64,000 bases of DNA from Dyadobacter fanqingshengii (GCF_023822005.2 NZ_CP098806.1:1674001-1738000), one strand, 5' to 3'. Shown: positions 9,412 to 20,084, counted from the stretch's first letter. Numbers and translations: made by a program. Notes: a model not told the origin generated them from the sequence alone.

Positions 9412-10464
9412 TTAGAGTTTGATTTTCAGAATGATCAGGTAGGTTTCCTCATCCACAATGTGCAGGTCGTAACGATCTTTGTAAATCAGTTCGAGGCGTT
9501 TTTTAACATTGAGCAATCCAATGCCACCCACCGCACTCTTCGCAGCATCGGCTTCTATTTTGCCTTTACTGTTTTCAACCTTGATAATAAGCTGATTATC
9601 ACTTGTTAAAATATCAATATTAACCCAAACTTTTCCAATTTCATTAATAAAGCCGTGCTTAAAGCTGTTTTCTATGAAAGGCAGAATAAGCAGCGGCGCA
9701 ATGCTGATGTGGTCAATGTTGTTAAAAACATTCAAAGAAACATCCAGACGCTCCTCATAACGGATCTTTTCGAGCGTAATGTAATTCTCGATATAGTCAA
9801 TTTCCATTTGCAAAGGAACGGTCGTTTTGTTGCTGTCGTAAAGCATGTAACTCAGCAATTGCGACAGCTTATAGACGATCTCCGGCGCTTTTTTCGATTC
9901 TGTAACTGTCAGGGAATAAAGGTTATTTAGTGTGTTGAACAAAAAGTGCGGATGGATCTGCGCTTTGAGCAACTTCAATTCTGCTTCCAGCTTTTCGTTT
10001 CGCAGCTGCTGTTTTTCCTGCTGACTTACATACCATTGTTTCGCCAGATGCACCACAACCACAATGGCCACAACGGAATAAACGCCAAACGTTTCAATGA
10101 TCACTTTGGGCGGATAAAACAATGGGACGCTGGTGCCGTTGGGATAAAAATGCGGGTAAATGACCGTGTAACTGACCGTCCGCTGCAGACAACCAAAAAA
10201 TATGATGGAGAGAACGAGATATGAATAAAAACGGACAGGATCACTTTTTTCGTTGTAAATGCGCCGTAACAGATACAATGTAAAATATGCTGCGATCATT
10301 TTCACGGGCATCGCCATCGCTGCTATCGCTATACGTGCGGCCGGATCTTGTTCGATGATAGAAGAAATGGGCCCGTCGTACAGATAATAGGCGAGCCAGA
10401 ACAGGAAATGCCTGAGCAGTCGTTTTGGCAAATCGTAACGGGGCGAAGCAATGAATGATTTCAT
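9412..10464 (-). CDS. LytS/YehU-type sensor histidine kinase
   Basis: A kinase of about 350 residues with four predicted membrane helices in the first 140, then the His_kinase domain of the LytS/YehU group: the phospho-acceptor segment is LKAQIHPHFLFNTLNNLYSL and the ATP-binding N box is LPFIENSFKHG. A degenerate G box, GGIGLLNVKKRLELIY, follows. The Met at 10464 (MKSFIASPRYDL) matches the usual start of relatives; ATG at 10509 is a second possibility. It phosphorylates the response regulator encoded just downstream. The signal is probably sensed in the membrane, as no periplasmic domain is present. Confidence 0.9.
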   Translation of the reverse strand: MKSFIASPRYDLPKRLLRHFLFWLAYYLYDGPISSIIEQDPAARIAIAAMAMPVKMIAAYFTLYLLRRIYNEKSDPVRFYSYLVLSIIFFGCLQRTVSYTVIYPHFYPNGTSVPLFYPPKVIIETFGVYSVVAIVVVVHLAKQWYVSQQEKQQLRNEKLEAELKLLKAQIHPHFLFNTLNNLYSLTVTESKKAPEIVYKLSQLLSYMLYDSNKTTVPLQMEIDYIENYITLEKIRYEERLDVSLNVFNNIDHISIAPLLILPFIENSFKHGFINEIGKVWVNIDILTSDNQLIIKVENSKGKIEADAAKSAVGGIGLLNVKKRLELIYKDRYDLHIVDEETYLIILKIKL

Positions 10465-10569
10465 ATTGCCGGTTAAACCTGCAAAATAACTGAATACGCA
10501 TTGAGCCATTCGCAAATTTCGACAAGCAACATATTAGGCTTACAAATGGCGAGGCAAACGCTGCATTCG

Positions 10570-13500
10570 CTATTTCATAATGACTTTAAATGTCTGTTCA
10601 GCGTCCTTTGATATAACCTGAATGAGATACAAACCGGAGCTGATGTCCTTCGGCGAAAGCAATATTTCCTGCTTCTGCACTGAGCCAGTTGCATTAACCA
10701 CGGCGCTTCTGACCAGTTTGCCGTTGAGGTCATGTACATTAAACTTCATATTTTCTCCCTTATTTGCCTTGAACTCAATGTTGAACTTGCCGTCGGAAGG
10801 ATTAGGGAAAACGCGCCAGGATTGTTGCTGCACGAAATTTACAGCGCGAACGGCCGAGTAACGAACACTTTTATCCGTATCGGTCAGGGCCAGGCGATAA
10901 TAGTAAATGACGCTTTCCTTGGGAGAACGGTCCGTAAATGTATAGGTGTTTTGCACGGATGATTCGCCCGCTCCTTTCAGCGTTGCCACTTTTACAAACT
11001 CGTTTTTCAGCATCTTCTGATTTCCCTCGGCCATTTCGATTTCGAAGTGACTGAATGATTTTTCAGACGCCGTTTTCCAGTCGAGCCGGGCATGATCTGA
11101 GCCATCTGCAGCATTGACTTTCTTGGCTGAGAAGCCGATCAGTTCAACGGGCAATGGTGTTCCCGTGCCAACGAATTCTTTACCAAACCAGAATTCGGAG
11201 AATGTCTTGGTTTTAAACTCTAAATAATAACCCTGTCCGAAAGGCACCTTACTAATGGCCGTTTTTGGATAAAAAGCCCAGGTTGCATCCCCGTTGTTCA
11301 TCAAATTACCGTCTTCGTTCACACCGGAATATTTGGTAATGCCCAGCTCGTACGCGGATTGCGGTTTTTCGACATTTTTTACAACAGGCGCCCCGATCAG
11401 TTTTTCAACCTCCTTATCCGTAAAATAAAGCCGCACACTCACGAAATTAGACAGATTTTTATTGGTTGTGCTAATGATGAAATTCCGGTTCATATAATGC
11501 TGACCGTTATTGTTCTTGATCGTGCCGTCATTCAGAAAGGTCTGCAACGAAACTACGCCCATATCCTGCGCGTGCGGGTTAATGGCCGCGAGAAGCCGAT
11601 TATCTTGCAGGAAGAAATTCCAGTTATCCGCAACCAAACCAGACTGGTGCATACTCACGGAGCCGGGCGTCTGCGAGAAAATTTCCTGCGCGAGATCATA
11701 AACGTGAATGTCGTCAATAGCCAAACCCTCCCGGTTATTTTGCCCGTCTGTTTTAACCACAAATCGAATCCGGATCGTCTGATAACTATGGATAGGCAGT
11801 GGAATGGTGCTTACATGCCAGCGCGTGTAATCCTGCGCACTCCATACACCAAAGCCTCCCGTTTCTGCATTATACCAATTGGTTTCTGCTCCGCTCATGC
11901 CAAGCCTCTGCCAGCCGGCGCCCAGATTATACTCCACATAGGCCATGTCACAAACGCCACCCGGACAACTTGCAAAGTCTATGGATGTGCTGAAACTCAG
12001 CCGGGGATTTTGCATAAAAGGAATGTTGAAACAAGGCGAATAAAGATAGGAAAGCTCATTGCTGTTGTAATTTCCGGTCAGGCTTGTCTTCCAGGCTTTG
12101 GATCCGCTGGCCGCGCCTTTCGTTTTGGGGGCATTGGGTGTGCCAAACTGCCATGAATTATTGGTCCCTTCGCTGTACCAGCCACCTTCGCCGTTTTCGA
12201 AGTCCTGATGATACGGAAACTGCCCGATCTGCCCGCTGGTTTGCAGGACCACGTGCACCGTGTCGTTGTGATTGTTGATGTCGTTGGCCTTCTCAACCCA
12301 AACAGAGAAATTGTGCGTGCCGCTCACAAAAACGTCATAAGGATAGGCATAACTGATGTTCAGACTTTCGCCTTTACGGATAACTGGTATCCAGCCTGCG
12401 TAATTGGCGCTTTGGTTTCCGGCATATCGGACAGGAACATTAAAGCAATCGCTATCCCCATTGTTTTTGACAACAAGACTGAACTGGTTTTGTCCGCCGA
12501 AGTCGCAAGGCGAAATATTGGGAGCTATAATGTCCGTAATAGCCAGGTCGCTCATGGCTTTTAACAAACTGACGTCATCCAAAACAAGTCCGTCTTCCTG
12601 CTTGTTATAATCAGCCACCAGTGCCCATTTAACCTGAAAAGTAGCCGAATATTGCTGGCTGCTCTGTTTCAGTATATTGCTTAGTTCAATGGATACAAAG
12701 GAAAATCCCTTGTCGGTAACTTCGTCCTCCCGTACAAATAGCGCATAAGTAGAAATCCAGGAGTCATTTTCGCTTCCTCTCACATAAACATTGTAAGACT
12801 TGTTATAATCCGGCCCATTGACTTTATACCGAAAAGACAATCTCAATTCGTCCGAATCAATTTTATATTGGGATAGGTTGTAGGTGCCGGTAATGTTGGT
12901 TTCGTTTGATGTGGTCGTGGCGTTTTGAGCATCCACTGTCAGGGCTTTTGATCCTGAATAGGCCGCAACGGGCTCAACAAAAGTCCTTAACCGCCCGTCC
13001 GCAGTGGATTTTGTAAATACATAAGCGTCGGCACCAACCACTTCCTCCTTATCTGCAATAATCTGCTGACCTGCAACGGATTCGAAATTTTGGAAGTAAG
13101 GTAACGTCAGCACAGGATTAGGAAGCTGTTTGAATGTTTTGGTAAGCAGGTTATTTCCTTCCACCGGGTCACCGCTGTATTTTACCAAAACCTTCATCGG
13201 ATAAGACCCGGGAGTGAGCATATTCGCTTCCTTATTGAATGTAAAATCAACGAAACCGCCGCCAGGAACAGCGGAAGCGACAGTTTCCCAATGCACAGGC
13301 GGATCGCCGCTTCCAATGGCATAACCGACCTGTACAGCGCCTGTGGTCGGCTGGTCATCCACATTTTTGATCCTTACTGTGATTTTTTGCGTCGCCGAAA
13401 GACTGGTCGAAGTAAACATTCTTCCCGATTCGGCAGGGGAAACAACAGATTCCACTTTAAGATCTTTGTCCGAAATGGTGCCAATGCAAGTTCCTGTATT

Positions 13501-15939
13501 CGGTCGGCGGGTGATGGCAACAGACCGTCTTCCGTTAATGGTGTCCTTCCGTGCCCTAACCGAAAAAATGTAGGTTGAATCCGTTGACAGTCCGCTGAAA
13601 AGGTATTTTAGTTCCGTAGTTTTCGCTACGGTTTTCATTTGCTCACCGTCGAGCATCATTACTTCATACTCCGTAGCGCCAGAAACGGCTGTCCACTGAA
13701 TAGCCGCATAACCTTCGCATTGGGCCGGGCTTAAAGTGAGCGCGGGAAGTCCTAAAATTGTGAAAACGTCGCTTTCGCGGGTAATGCCGGTTTCATTCTG
13801 GATAATGCGTATTTTAGCCAAACGGGTCGTCGCGTCAGGAACCGTCCATGCCAGTTGCCGAAGATTGGCTGCTACATTTGGATTAATAGACGTCCAGGAT
13901 TCACCATTATTAAACGAGTAAAGGATGTTGAATGTGCTTGTTTTGTTGCCATAAGAATCCCAGGAAATGTTAACTACATCGCCTTTCGCCAGACGCTCCG
14001 CACCAATGGGATAGGTGATCGTTGTAGCATTTTCGATGACGTCGTAAACCAGAAAATATTCCTGTGTGCCATCCGGAATTTTCTCAGCCAGGATTTTCAA
14101 AGAATAGTTGCCAGCCGCAGGTTTTTCAATCACAATCTGCTCCACATTATTAACAGAATCAACGCCCGTGATCGCGGCTGTTTCCGGGCTCGAAGACATA
14201 GGAAACTGGGGCAGTTTTGCAGACGAACCATTTGGTGTCAGCGTAAGATTCAGGTTATTAACCAAAGTTTTACCTCCTGCGAGGATCGACGGCGCCGGAT
14301 CGTTCCAATACAACATTACTTTCAGCTCGGCTGTGTTGGCTGGGATGGTTATCTGGTGCACTTCGCTCGCCTTATGCGCCAGTGTTCCCGTGAAATAATG
14401 CTTTTTGTCCAGCATTGTCACTGAGCGGAGCAAATTCATATTCCCAAATCCGTAGCTGTAATCCGGGCCACCCATTCCGCGGTCTGCCGCACCGTTGCAA
14501 AGCAGGGCTTTCATGAGCGCATTTTTTGGATTATTCTGGTTATTCAGCTGTCTGTAACGCTGATAGAGCAGGGCTAGCCCGCCCACCACCGCAGGCGCGG
14601 CCATACTCGTTCCCGTTCCTGCCTGGTAATTATTCACAGGCACAGTGGAAACAATGCCCGTGCCGGGGGCCGTCAGTTCGGGTTTAATGCGTCCGTCCTG
14701 GACAGGCCCTTTGCTCGATGTTGGGAAAATGACGCCGTCGGTGTAGGTTTGGCCGACTGTGATTACATTTTTGGCAGACATATATTCGCCCAAAACATTC
14801 CCATAACCACCTGGAAATCCGTTACATGGCGCTGCTAACCCGCTGTTCCCGGCAGCAAAAACATGTTGCAGAAACGGCAGCTCAAATGCCTGCCTGTCCA
14901 GCACATACGAGTAAAATGTGTAAGAACCAAAGCCCGGACAACCGCCGCCACCTTCTCCGGGGGCGTACGAATTATTGGTTGCAACCATATTAAAATCCCG
15001 CACCAACGTGGCAGCATTTTTCCAAATCTCACTGTGCTCACGCGAGACAATGAGGGCTTTGGGTGCATAACCTTTGTATTTTTCATTGATGATCCCCGCC
15101 CCTGCCGCAATGCCCGTCATATGTTGTCCGTGCGCGTTGCTGGCCATGGGAACGTCGCTGATTATTCTTTTCCGAACGTCGGCATGCAGTTTTGGGTTGC
15201 CGTAATCCCCGATCCCGATGACAACGCCTTCCCCCGTCAAACTGTAACCGGCCAGCTTAGCTGAATGCAGCACATTGGCGCGGGTGGTGGTTGTGCTTTT
15301 ATCCATCAGCGGCTCTTCCGGCTGCGGGATCAATTCTATGTACTGAATCCATGGAAAACGCGTGAACGCACGCAGGCTGTCTTTTGCTATCCTGACTTCC
15401 ATGATCTGATACGCCTTTAATGCATCCGAAATGACTTCAATGCCACTTTGCGCCAGATTCTGGCTTATTTCCTCAAAAGAAAAAGAATGCGGAAAACTGA
15501 TATTGACGTCCACCTTATCCGTTCCATGGGTGGCGTAATCGGGAATATTGTTGGTCAGGAGGATGGGCTGGATTTTTTGTTCGGGGTTGAGGAAAACCAC
15601 TGACTTTGCACTTGTATTCTGCAACGTCGCCATATTGATCCCTTTGTTGGCAACGGCTGTGTATGCATTTTCCGGAATGTATTCCAAAAGCGTTATATCT
15701 GCATTTTGCAGCTTTTCTTTATCTGATTCCGATGGGATTCCACTGAACTGAATAATGATAAAAACCTGCTCTACGCCATCGGTTTTCCGGGCGTTTCCTT
15801 TTCCTGAACCAGCATTGATAATGTTATTTTCGGGAACGATCGGCCCATTTCTCAGATACAGCCTGGGCAAGGTTTTCTCCTGGGCATAAGCCTGAAAGCC
15901 AACCATTAACAGAAGAAGGATAGCGTATATTTTTATCAT
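10570..15939 (-). CDS. T9SS-secreted S8 subtilase, multidomain
   Basis: A 1789-residue extracellular serine protease. The start at 15939 gives a signal peptide (MIKIYAILLLLMVGFQAYAQ); the frame is open 20 codons further up. The S8 peptidase domain spans about 210-480 with catalytic Asp245 (GIGDYG), His270 (NAHGQHMTG), oxyanion Asn365 (AAGNSG) and Ser445 (GTGTSMAAPA). It is followed by a beta-rich region, a fibronectin-like domain near ITGE-to-RRPN, CARDB-like modules (KVESVVSPAESG, AITDIIAPNISPC) and two jelly-roll-like segments ending in DGLVLDDVSLL and EGLAIDDIHVYD. The last 80 residues are a T9SS type A sorting domain (VFPNPSDGKFNIEF). All catalytic residues are present, so it should be active at or beyond the cell surface. 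Confidence 0.93.
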   Translation of the reverse strand: MIKIYAILLLLMVGFQAYAQEKTLPRLYLRNGPIVPENNIINAGSGKGNARKTDGVEQVFIIIQFSGIPSESDKEKLQNADITLLEYIPENAYTAVANKGINMATLQNTSAKSVVFLNPEQKIQPILLTNNIPDYATHGTDKVDVNISFPHSFSFEEISQNLAQSGIEVISDALKAYQIMEVRIAKDSLRAFTRFPWIQYIELIPQPEEPLMDKSTTTTRANVLHSAKLAGYSLTGEGVVIGIGDYGNPKLHADVRKRIISDVPMASNAHGQHMTGIAAGAGIINEKYKGYAPKALIVSREHSEIWKNAATLVRDFNMVATNNSYAPGEGGGGCPGFGSYTFYSYVLDRQAFELPFLQHVFAAGNSGLAAPCNGFPGGYGNVLGEYMSAKNVITVGQTYTDGVIFPTSSKGPVQDGRIKPELTAPGTGIVSTVPVNNYQAGTGTSMAAPAVVGGLALLYQRYRQLNNQNNPKNALMKALLCNGAADRGMGGPDYSYGFGNMNLLRSVTMLDKKHYFTGTLAHKASEVHQITIPANTAELKVMLYWNDPAPSILAGGKTLVNNLNLTLTPNGSSAKLPQFPMSSSPETAAITGVDSVNNVEQIVIEKPAAGNYSLKILAEKIPDGTQEYFLVYDVIENATTITYPIGAERLAKGDVVNISWDSYGNKTSTFNILYSFNNGESWTSINPNVAANLRQLAWTVPDATTRLAKIRIIQNETGITRESDVFTILGLPALTLSPAQCEGYAAIQWTAVSGATEYEVMMLDGEQMKTVAKTTELKYLFSGLSTDSTYIFSVRARKDTINGRRSVAITRRPNTGTCIGTISDKDLKVESVVSPAESGRMFTSTSLSATQKITVRIKNVDDQPTTGAVQVGYAIGSGDPPVHWETVASAVPGGGFVDFTFNKEANMLTPGSYPMKVLVKYSGDPVEGNNLLTKTFKQLPNPVLTLPYFQNFESVAGQQIIADKEEVVGADAYVFTKSTADGRLRTFVEPVAAYSGSKALTVDAQNATTTSNETNITGTYNLSQYKIDSDELRLSFRYKVNGPDYNKSYNVYVRGSENDSWISTYALFVREDEVTDKGFSFVSIELSNILKQSSQQYSATFQVKWALVADYNKQEDGLVLDDVSLLKAMSDLAITDIIAPNISPCDFGGQNQFSLVVKNNGDSDCFNVPVRYAGNQSANYAGWIPVIRKGESLNISYAYPYDVFVSGTHNFSVWVEKANDINNHNDTVHVVLQTSGQIGQFPYHQDFENGEGGWYSEGTNNSWQFGTPNAPKTKGAASGSKAWKTSLTGNYNSNELSYLYSPCFNIPFMQNPRLSFSTSIDFASCPGGVCDMAYVEYNLGAGWQRLGMSGAETNWYNAETGGFGVWSAQDYTRWHVSTIPLPIHSYQTIRIRFVVKTDGQNNREGLAIDDIHVYDLAQEIFSQTPGSVSMHQSGLVADNWNFFLQDNRLLAAINPHAQDMGVVSLQTFLNDGTIKNNNGQHYMNRNFIISTTNKNLSNFVSVRLYFTDKEVEKLIGAPVVKNVEKPQSAYELGITKYSGVNEDGNLMNNGDATWAFYPKTAISKVPFGQGYYLEFKTKTFSEFWFGKEFVGTGTPLPVELIGFSAKKVNAADGSDHARLDWKTASEKSFSHFEIEMAEGNQKMLKNEFVKVATLKGAGESSVQNTYTFTDRSPKESVIYYYRLALTDTDKSVRYSAVRAVNFVQQQSWRVFPNPSDGKFNIEFKANKGENMKFNVHDLNGKLVRSAVVNATGSVQKQEILLSPKDISSGLYLIQVISKDAEQTFKVIMK

Positions 15940-16049
15940 ATTTGCGAGGAAGGAGAATGGTCCTCTGACCTGACGATCAAAGCCATACAAATAACGCAAA
16001 TAGATCGCAATTGAAATAATCCGAAGCTTATAACCTAGGGTTTTATGCG

Positions 16050-18407
16050 CTATTCATTTCCCAGCGCCTCTACCGGATTGCCCGTCGCAGCCTTGTAAGT
16101 TCTGGTGCTGATAATCAGGCCGCCCAGGATCAGGAGCACGCCGAAGCAAAGTCCCAATGTTTCGAAACCAATGTTAACGTGATATGCAAAATTCATCAGA
16201 AACGCATAGCCAGCCACATAGCCGAGCGGTAAGGCAACAGCGCCCGCAATCGTAAGTAGCTTTACAAAGTCGCGCGATAGGAGCCAGATAATCTGAGCAA
16301 CTTCGGCGCCCATCACTTTGCGGATACCCACCTCCTTAATGCGCGTTTGGGTGTTGTATGTGACCATTCCGAGCAGCCCGAGGCAGGCAATTGAAAATGA
16401 AATGCCCAGCAGCAAAGCCATAAAACTAATATCATCTATGTGGGCATGCCGTTCGTACAGGAAATCATCGAACCATTTGCCTTCAAAGGTTTCGTAGGAA
16501 TTCAGTTTTGTATAAATGTTTTTTGTTTCTGCCAAAACCCTGTCTTCCGAACCCGGCGAGACTGCCACGTGCATGTAGCGCAGGCCGGGAAGTTGTGGCC
16601 TGAGAATGAGCGGTTTGATTTCCCAGTTAAAACTCGTAAAACGAAAATCTTTCACAACGCCGGAAATTTCTGCTTCCGTGCTGTCATTCAGCCAGATGGA
16701 TTTGCCTACTGCCGACCTGCTGTCGCCCAGGTTAAACGTTTTAACGGCCTCTTCATTGATCAGGATCTGACGGGCCGAAGTGAATTTTTCAGGCAGATCT
16801 TTTCCGGCAACGAGTGTTAGTTTTAATGTTTTGATAAAATCAGGCGCCACATCGAAAATGAATGACTGAATCGTGTTTTCATCTCCTCGTTTGGTCTTAA
16901 TATGCTCCGTTGCACCAAAATGACCGAATGGTTCCGATATGCCCGAAACATGCTCAACTCCAGCAAGTTTGGTGAGTTCGTTGGAAAGCCTTTCATAAGG
17001 AATGTTGTTCAGCGGAATATTCAGCACATTTTTAGTCTGAAACCCGTAGTCACCCGTTGCCATGTAATATTGCTGGCGCATCATGGTCACCAGGGCGATC
17101 ATCGCAAGCAGGGAAATACTGAACTGCAAGACGATCAGCGTTTTGCGTAAGGAGATACCCCGGATTATTTTCAGACCATTCCGGCTGCGCAGCACTTCTG
17201 CGGGTTGGAAATTGGAGAGGACTTTTGCGGGGAGCAGGCCGGCCAGCAATCCGGCGGCAATGCTGAAAGTGACAAACGACGCCCCCAATTTCCAGTCCCA
17301 AACTACCCCACCAATCAGCCATTGCTGCACAAAAGCCATCGGTTTAACGAGTTCTAGCATGATGTAAGCAAGGCCTAATGCCAACAGGGACAAAATGACC
17401 GATTCTGCCATAAACTGGCCTAAAAGCTGCCAGCGAAGCGCCCCGGACGTTTTACGTATCCCAACCTCGCGGGCGCGACTCATAGATCGTGCCAATGTGA
17501 GATTAATATAATTGAAGGCGGCCATCAACAGCGTAACCAGCCCCACGCCCATTTCCACCATTAATCCGTTGATCTGCGGCTCGTATGTGCTGTTCATTAA
17601 CTCCTCCATAGCAGGAGAAATGCTGCTGAGCGATTGTGAGCGGAAGCCGAGCGACTTTATTCCGCCAGGAGCCAGGCCAGTGCTTTCTCTTTTGCCAATT
17701 GCGGGAAGAATGTTTTGGAGCTGAGATTCTGAAATACCTTGTTTAACAAGCACATATGTATAACTTTTGCTATATTCGTTCCAGCCTTTGCCCTCATCAA
17801 AAAGACTCATTTTCTCTTTGGGCAAAGCGAATAAAATGTCAAACCGAAGATGGCTTCGGGATGTTGTATCGGCAATCACACCGGTAATGATCGAAGGCGC
17901 GATGCCTTCCTGCTCCAAAACCTCTCCTATCGGATCTTTTTTTCCGAAAAGTTTTTCAGCCGTTTCCTGGCTTATGACGGCCGTTCCCGGCCCGGCAGGA
18001 ACCTGGCCCTGAACTATCTGATAACCAAATATTTTAAAAAAAGAGGCGTCGACCGCGAAAGTGAGAAAATCCAGGCGCTTCTCATTGCCCAGCACTTCCC
18101 CGTAAGTCCTGACAACCCTTGCCGAATTTTCCACGATACCATAATCGTCCAGGAGCGTTTCGGCCATGGGTAACGGAGATGTCGCAAAGGCCGTTTTGCT
18201 ATTTTCCTTTGTCTCCACATCCGTCACGATCCGGTAAATACGGTCGCGGTTTGGGTGAAAGTTATCGTAGTCGAGCGCACCCTTGATGTGCGCAATGGCA
18301 AGGAAGCAGACCATCAGTCCGGAAGCCAGTCCGAAAATATTAATGATCGAAAAGAGCCGGTGTTTCCAGATGTTTCTTACGGCAATCTTAAAGTAGTTTT
18401 GTAACAT
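16050..18407 (-). CDS. FtsX/MacB-like ABC transporter permease
   Basis: A 785-residue permease of the MacB_PCD/FtsX architecture found in many Bacteroidota: an N-terminal helix (FSIINIFGLASGLMVCFLAI), a periplasmic MacB core domain, an FtsX block of three helices (about 285-400), a further helix and second periplasmic domain, and a C-terminal FtsX block. The coupling segments SRAREVGIRKTSGAL and TRIKEVGIRKVMGAE appear once per half. No ATPase gene is next to it, which is usual for these orphan permeases; they are thought to act in export or signalling of envelope stress, but the substrate is unknown. A decayed dehydrogenase fragment lies directly upstream. Confidence 0.9.
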   Translation of the reverse strand: MLQNYFKIAVRNIWKHRLFSIINIFGLASGLMVCFLAIAHIKGALDYDNFHPNRDRIYRIVTDVETKENSKTAFATSPLPMAETLLDDYGIVENSARVVRTYGEVLGNEKRLDFLTFAVDASFFKIFGYQIVQGQVPAGPGTAVISQETAEKLFGKKDPIGEVLEQEGIAPSIITGVIADTTSRSHLRFDILFALPKEKMSLFDEGKGWNEYSKSYTYVLVKQGISESQLQNILPAIGKRESTGLAPGGIKSLGFRSQSLSSISPAMEELMNSTYEPQINGLMVEMGVGLVTLLMAAFNYINLTLARSMSRAREVGIRKTSGALRWQLLGQFMAESVILSLLALGLAYIMLELVKPMAFVQQWLIGGVVWDWKLGASFVTFSIAAGLLAGLLPAKVLSNFQPAEVLRSRNGLKIIRGISLRKTLIVLQFSISLLAMIALVTMMRQQYYMATGDYGFQTKNVLNIPLNNIPYERLSNELTKLAGVEHVSGISEPFGHFGATEHIKTKRGDENTIQSFIFDVAPDFIKTLKLTLVAGKDLPEKFTSARQILINEEAVKTFNLGDSRSAVGKSIWLNDSTEAEISGVVKDFRFTSFNWEIKPLILRPQLPGLRYMHVAVSPGSEDRVLAETKNIYTKLNSYETFEGKWFDDFLYERHAHIDDISFMALLLGISFSIACLGLLGMVTYNTQTRIKEVGIRKVMGAEVAQIIWLLSRDFVKLLTIAGAVALPLGYVAGYAFLMNFAYHVNIGFETLGLCFGVLLILGGLIISTRTYKAATGNPVEALGNE

Positions 18408-18497
18408 ACAGTCGGTTTAGGTCGCTATGCCCGTGCTGTGCAAAATTTTCATACCATTCAAAAATAATCTCATTGCAGCTAATAAAAGCGTTTTCAG

Positions 18498-18668
18498 CTA
18501 ATCCGACTGTACGATTCCGAACGGAAGCTGTTCGTTTTTCGTGTCTATAAGGCCCGGTTGCAGGCAGTTTACCCGAATGCTAAATGGCCCAAGTTGCGAA
18601 GAAAGCTGCTCTGACCATATCACAACGGCCGATTTGGTAGCAGGTGAAAAATACTGATTTTGTATAAA
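18498..18668 (-). pseudogene. short-chain dehydrogenase remnant
   Basis: Translating the minus strand directly after the MocR stop gives 56 residues that match the C-terminal half of SDR enzymes: a segment with TKSAVVIWSEQLSSQLGP (helix carrying the active-site Lys) and SIRVNCLQPGLIDT (the strand and PG motif that follow). There is no start codon, no Rossmann nucleotide site, and the position four residues before the Lys is Ser, not the catalytic Tyr. The frame ends in TAG at 18498. This is a degraded fragment of a once larger gene, probably truncated when the MocR and ABC permease genes became neighbours. It explains most of the 260-base gap. Confidence 0.6.
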
Positions 18669-20081
18669 TTAGAACGTCTTCACTAAACTTCCCAGCTTTT
18701 TGAGCTGCGTTTCGATTTGCCCCGACCACGGCAGGCCTACGCATAGTCTCATACAATTTTCGAACTGGTCTTGTAATGTGAACATCCGTCCGGGGGCAAT
18801 GCTGATCTGGTGTTGGATTGCCCTATCATAAAGTTTTGCGGTGTCAATGCCTTTATCCAATTCCACCCAAATCGAAAGTCCGCCCTGGGGCCTGCTTGTT
18901 TTTGTTCCTTCGGGAAAATGCCGGGCAATGGCCTGAACATACTTTTGCGTGTTATCCTGCAATGTGCGGCGAAGTTGCCTTAAATGGCTTTCGTATTTAC
19001 CTGAATTCAGGAAATTGGCGACCGCTTCCTGTGCGATAGCTGGCGAGGAGATGGAATGCACCAGCTTCATTTTTAATAGTTTGTCCTTGTATTTTCCCGG
19101 TGCCACCCATCCTACCCGATAACCCGGAGCCAGTGTCTTCGACACCGAACCACACCAAAGCACATTTCCCTCCTTATCAAATGATTTACAACATTTGGGG
19201 CGTTGCGTGCCAAAATAGAGATCGCCGTAAATGTCGTCTTCAATGAGCGGAATCTGATGTTTGGATAGTAAGGCAACGATCTCCTTCTTGTTCGCCTCGG
19301 GCATGCAGCTTCCCAGCGGTGTATTGAAATTGGGCACCAAAAGACAAAGATCGATTTTCGGAATGGCTTCCTTTAATGCCTCCATTTCCAAACCTGTAAC
19401 AGGATGTGTAGGCAATTCCAGCACCTTGAAACCGAGACTGATCGCCAGTTGCAATGTGCCTGGAAAGCATGGGCTTTCCATCGCAATGGTGTCACCGGGC
19501 TTGCCCAGCGCCATCAGACAAAATGCCAGCGCATTCATCGCGCCATTAGTGGTAATGAGATCATTTTCGTGCAGATTTCCTCCCCAGCCTAGGGACCGGA
19601 TTGCAATCATTCTCCGCAATTTCACATTGCCCTGCAAAAGTTCATAAGCCATGCCACCGCCTTTCAGCTCTCGCGTAGCGGTGATAATCTCCTTTCTTAA
19701 TTTTGCGGTGGGAAGGAGTTCCGGCGAGGGAACGCCAATGGAAAAAAGCGTGAAATCGTCGTTTCCCATATTGGCATACACCTTATTGATGAGCTCGTCA
19801 GGCTCTTGAAATCGGGCAACGGAAGATGGCTGGCTCACCTCGGGAAGGGCCAGTTTCGCGTGCGATCCCCAGCTCACAAAATAGCCCGACTGCGGTTTTG
19901 AATCGATCATCGATTGTGCTTCAAGTTCCAGAAAAACACGTTTAGCCGTGTTCATGCTAATGCTGTGTTCTCTGCACAACATTCTCACGGACGGCAGTTT
20001 ATCACCCGTTTTCAGGACGCCGGCCGTGATCTGGTTTGCAATTCCGTTTGCTATTTCATTGTAAAGAAATTCCCTGTTCAT
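18669..20081 (-). CDS. MocR-type PLP-dependent regulator (GntR HTH plus aminotransferase)
   Basis: A 470-residue MocR/GabR-like protein. Residues 1-75 form a GntR winged helix (LKTGDKLPSVRMLCREHSIS) and the rest is a fold-type I aminotransferase domain; the PLP Lys is in WCGSVSKTLAPGYRVGW and the cofactor Asp in LIEDDIYGDLYFG. Such proteins bind PLP or its amino acid adduct to switch DNA binding. It is divergent from an EamA transporter gene, the usual MocR arrangement, so regulation of that exporter is likely. ATG at 20081 is the start; a TATATTTG box only a few bases upstream suggests a leaderless mRNA. Length is normal for the family. Confidence 0.92.
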   Translation of the reverse strand: MNREFLYNEIANGIANQITAGVLKTGDKLPSVRMLCREHSISMNTAKRVFLELEAQSMIDSKPQSGYFVSWGSHAKLALPEVSQPSSVARFQEPDELINKVYANMGNDDFTLFSIGVPSPELLPTAKLRKEIITATRELKGGGMAYELLQGNVKLRRMIAIRSLGWGGNLHENDLITTNGAMNALAFCLMALGKPGDTIAMESPCFPGTLQLAISLGFKVLELPTHPVTGLEMEALKEAIPKIDLCLLVPNFNTPLGSCMPEANKKEIVALLSKHQIPLIEDDIYGDLYFGTQRPKCCKSFDKEGNVLWCGSVSKTLAPGYRVGWVAPGKYKDKLLKMKLVHSISSPAIAQEAVANFLNSGKYESHLRQLRRTLQDNTQKYVQAIARHFPEGTKTSRPQGGLSIWVELDKGIDTAKLYDRAIQHQISIAPGRMFTLQDQFENCMRLCVGLPWSGQIETQLKKLGSLVKTF

Positions 20082-20084
20082 GCA

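Noticed and set aside
11359..12156. Plus-strand frame of 265 codons inside the subtilase gene
   Set aside because: It is antisense to a well-supported multidomain gene and has no signal or family motif.
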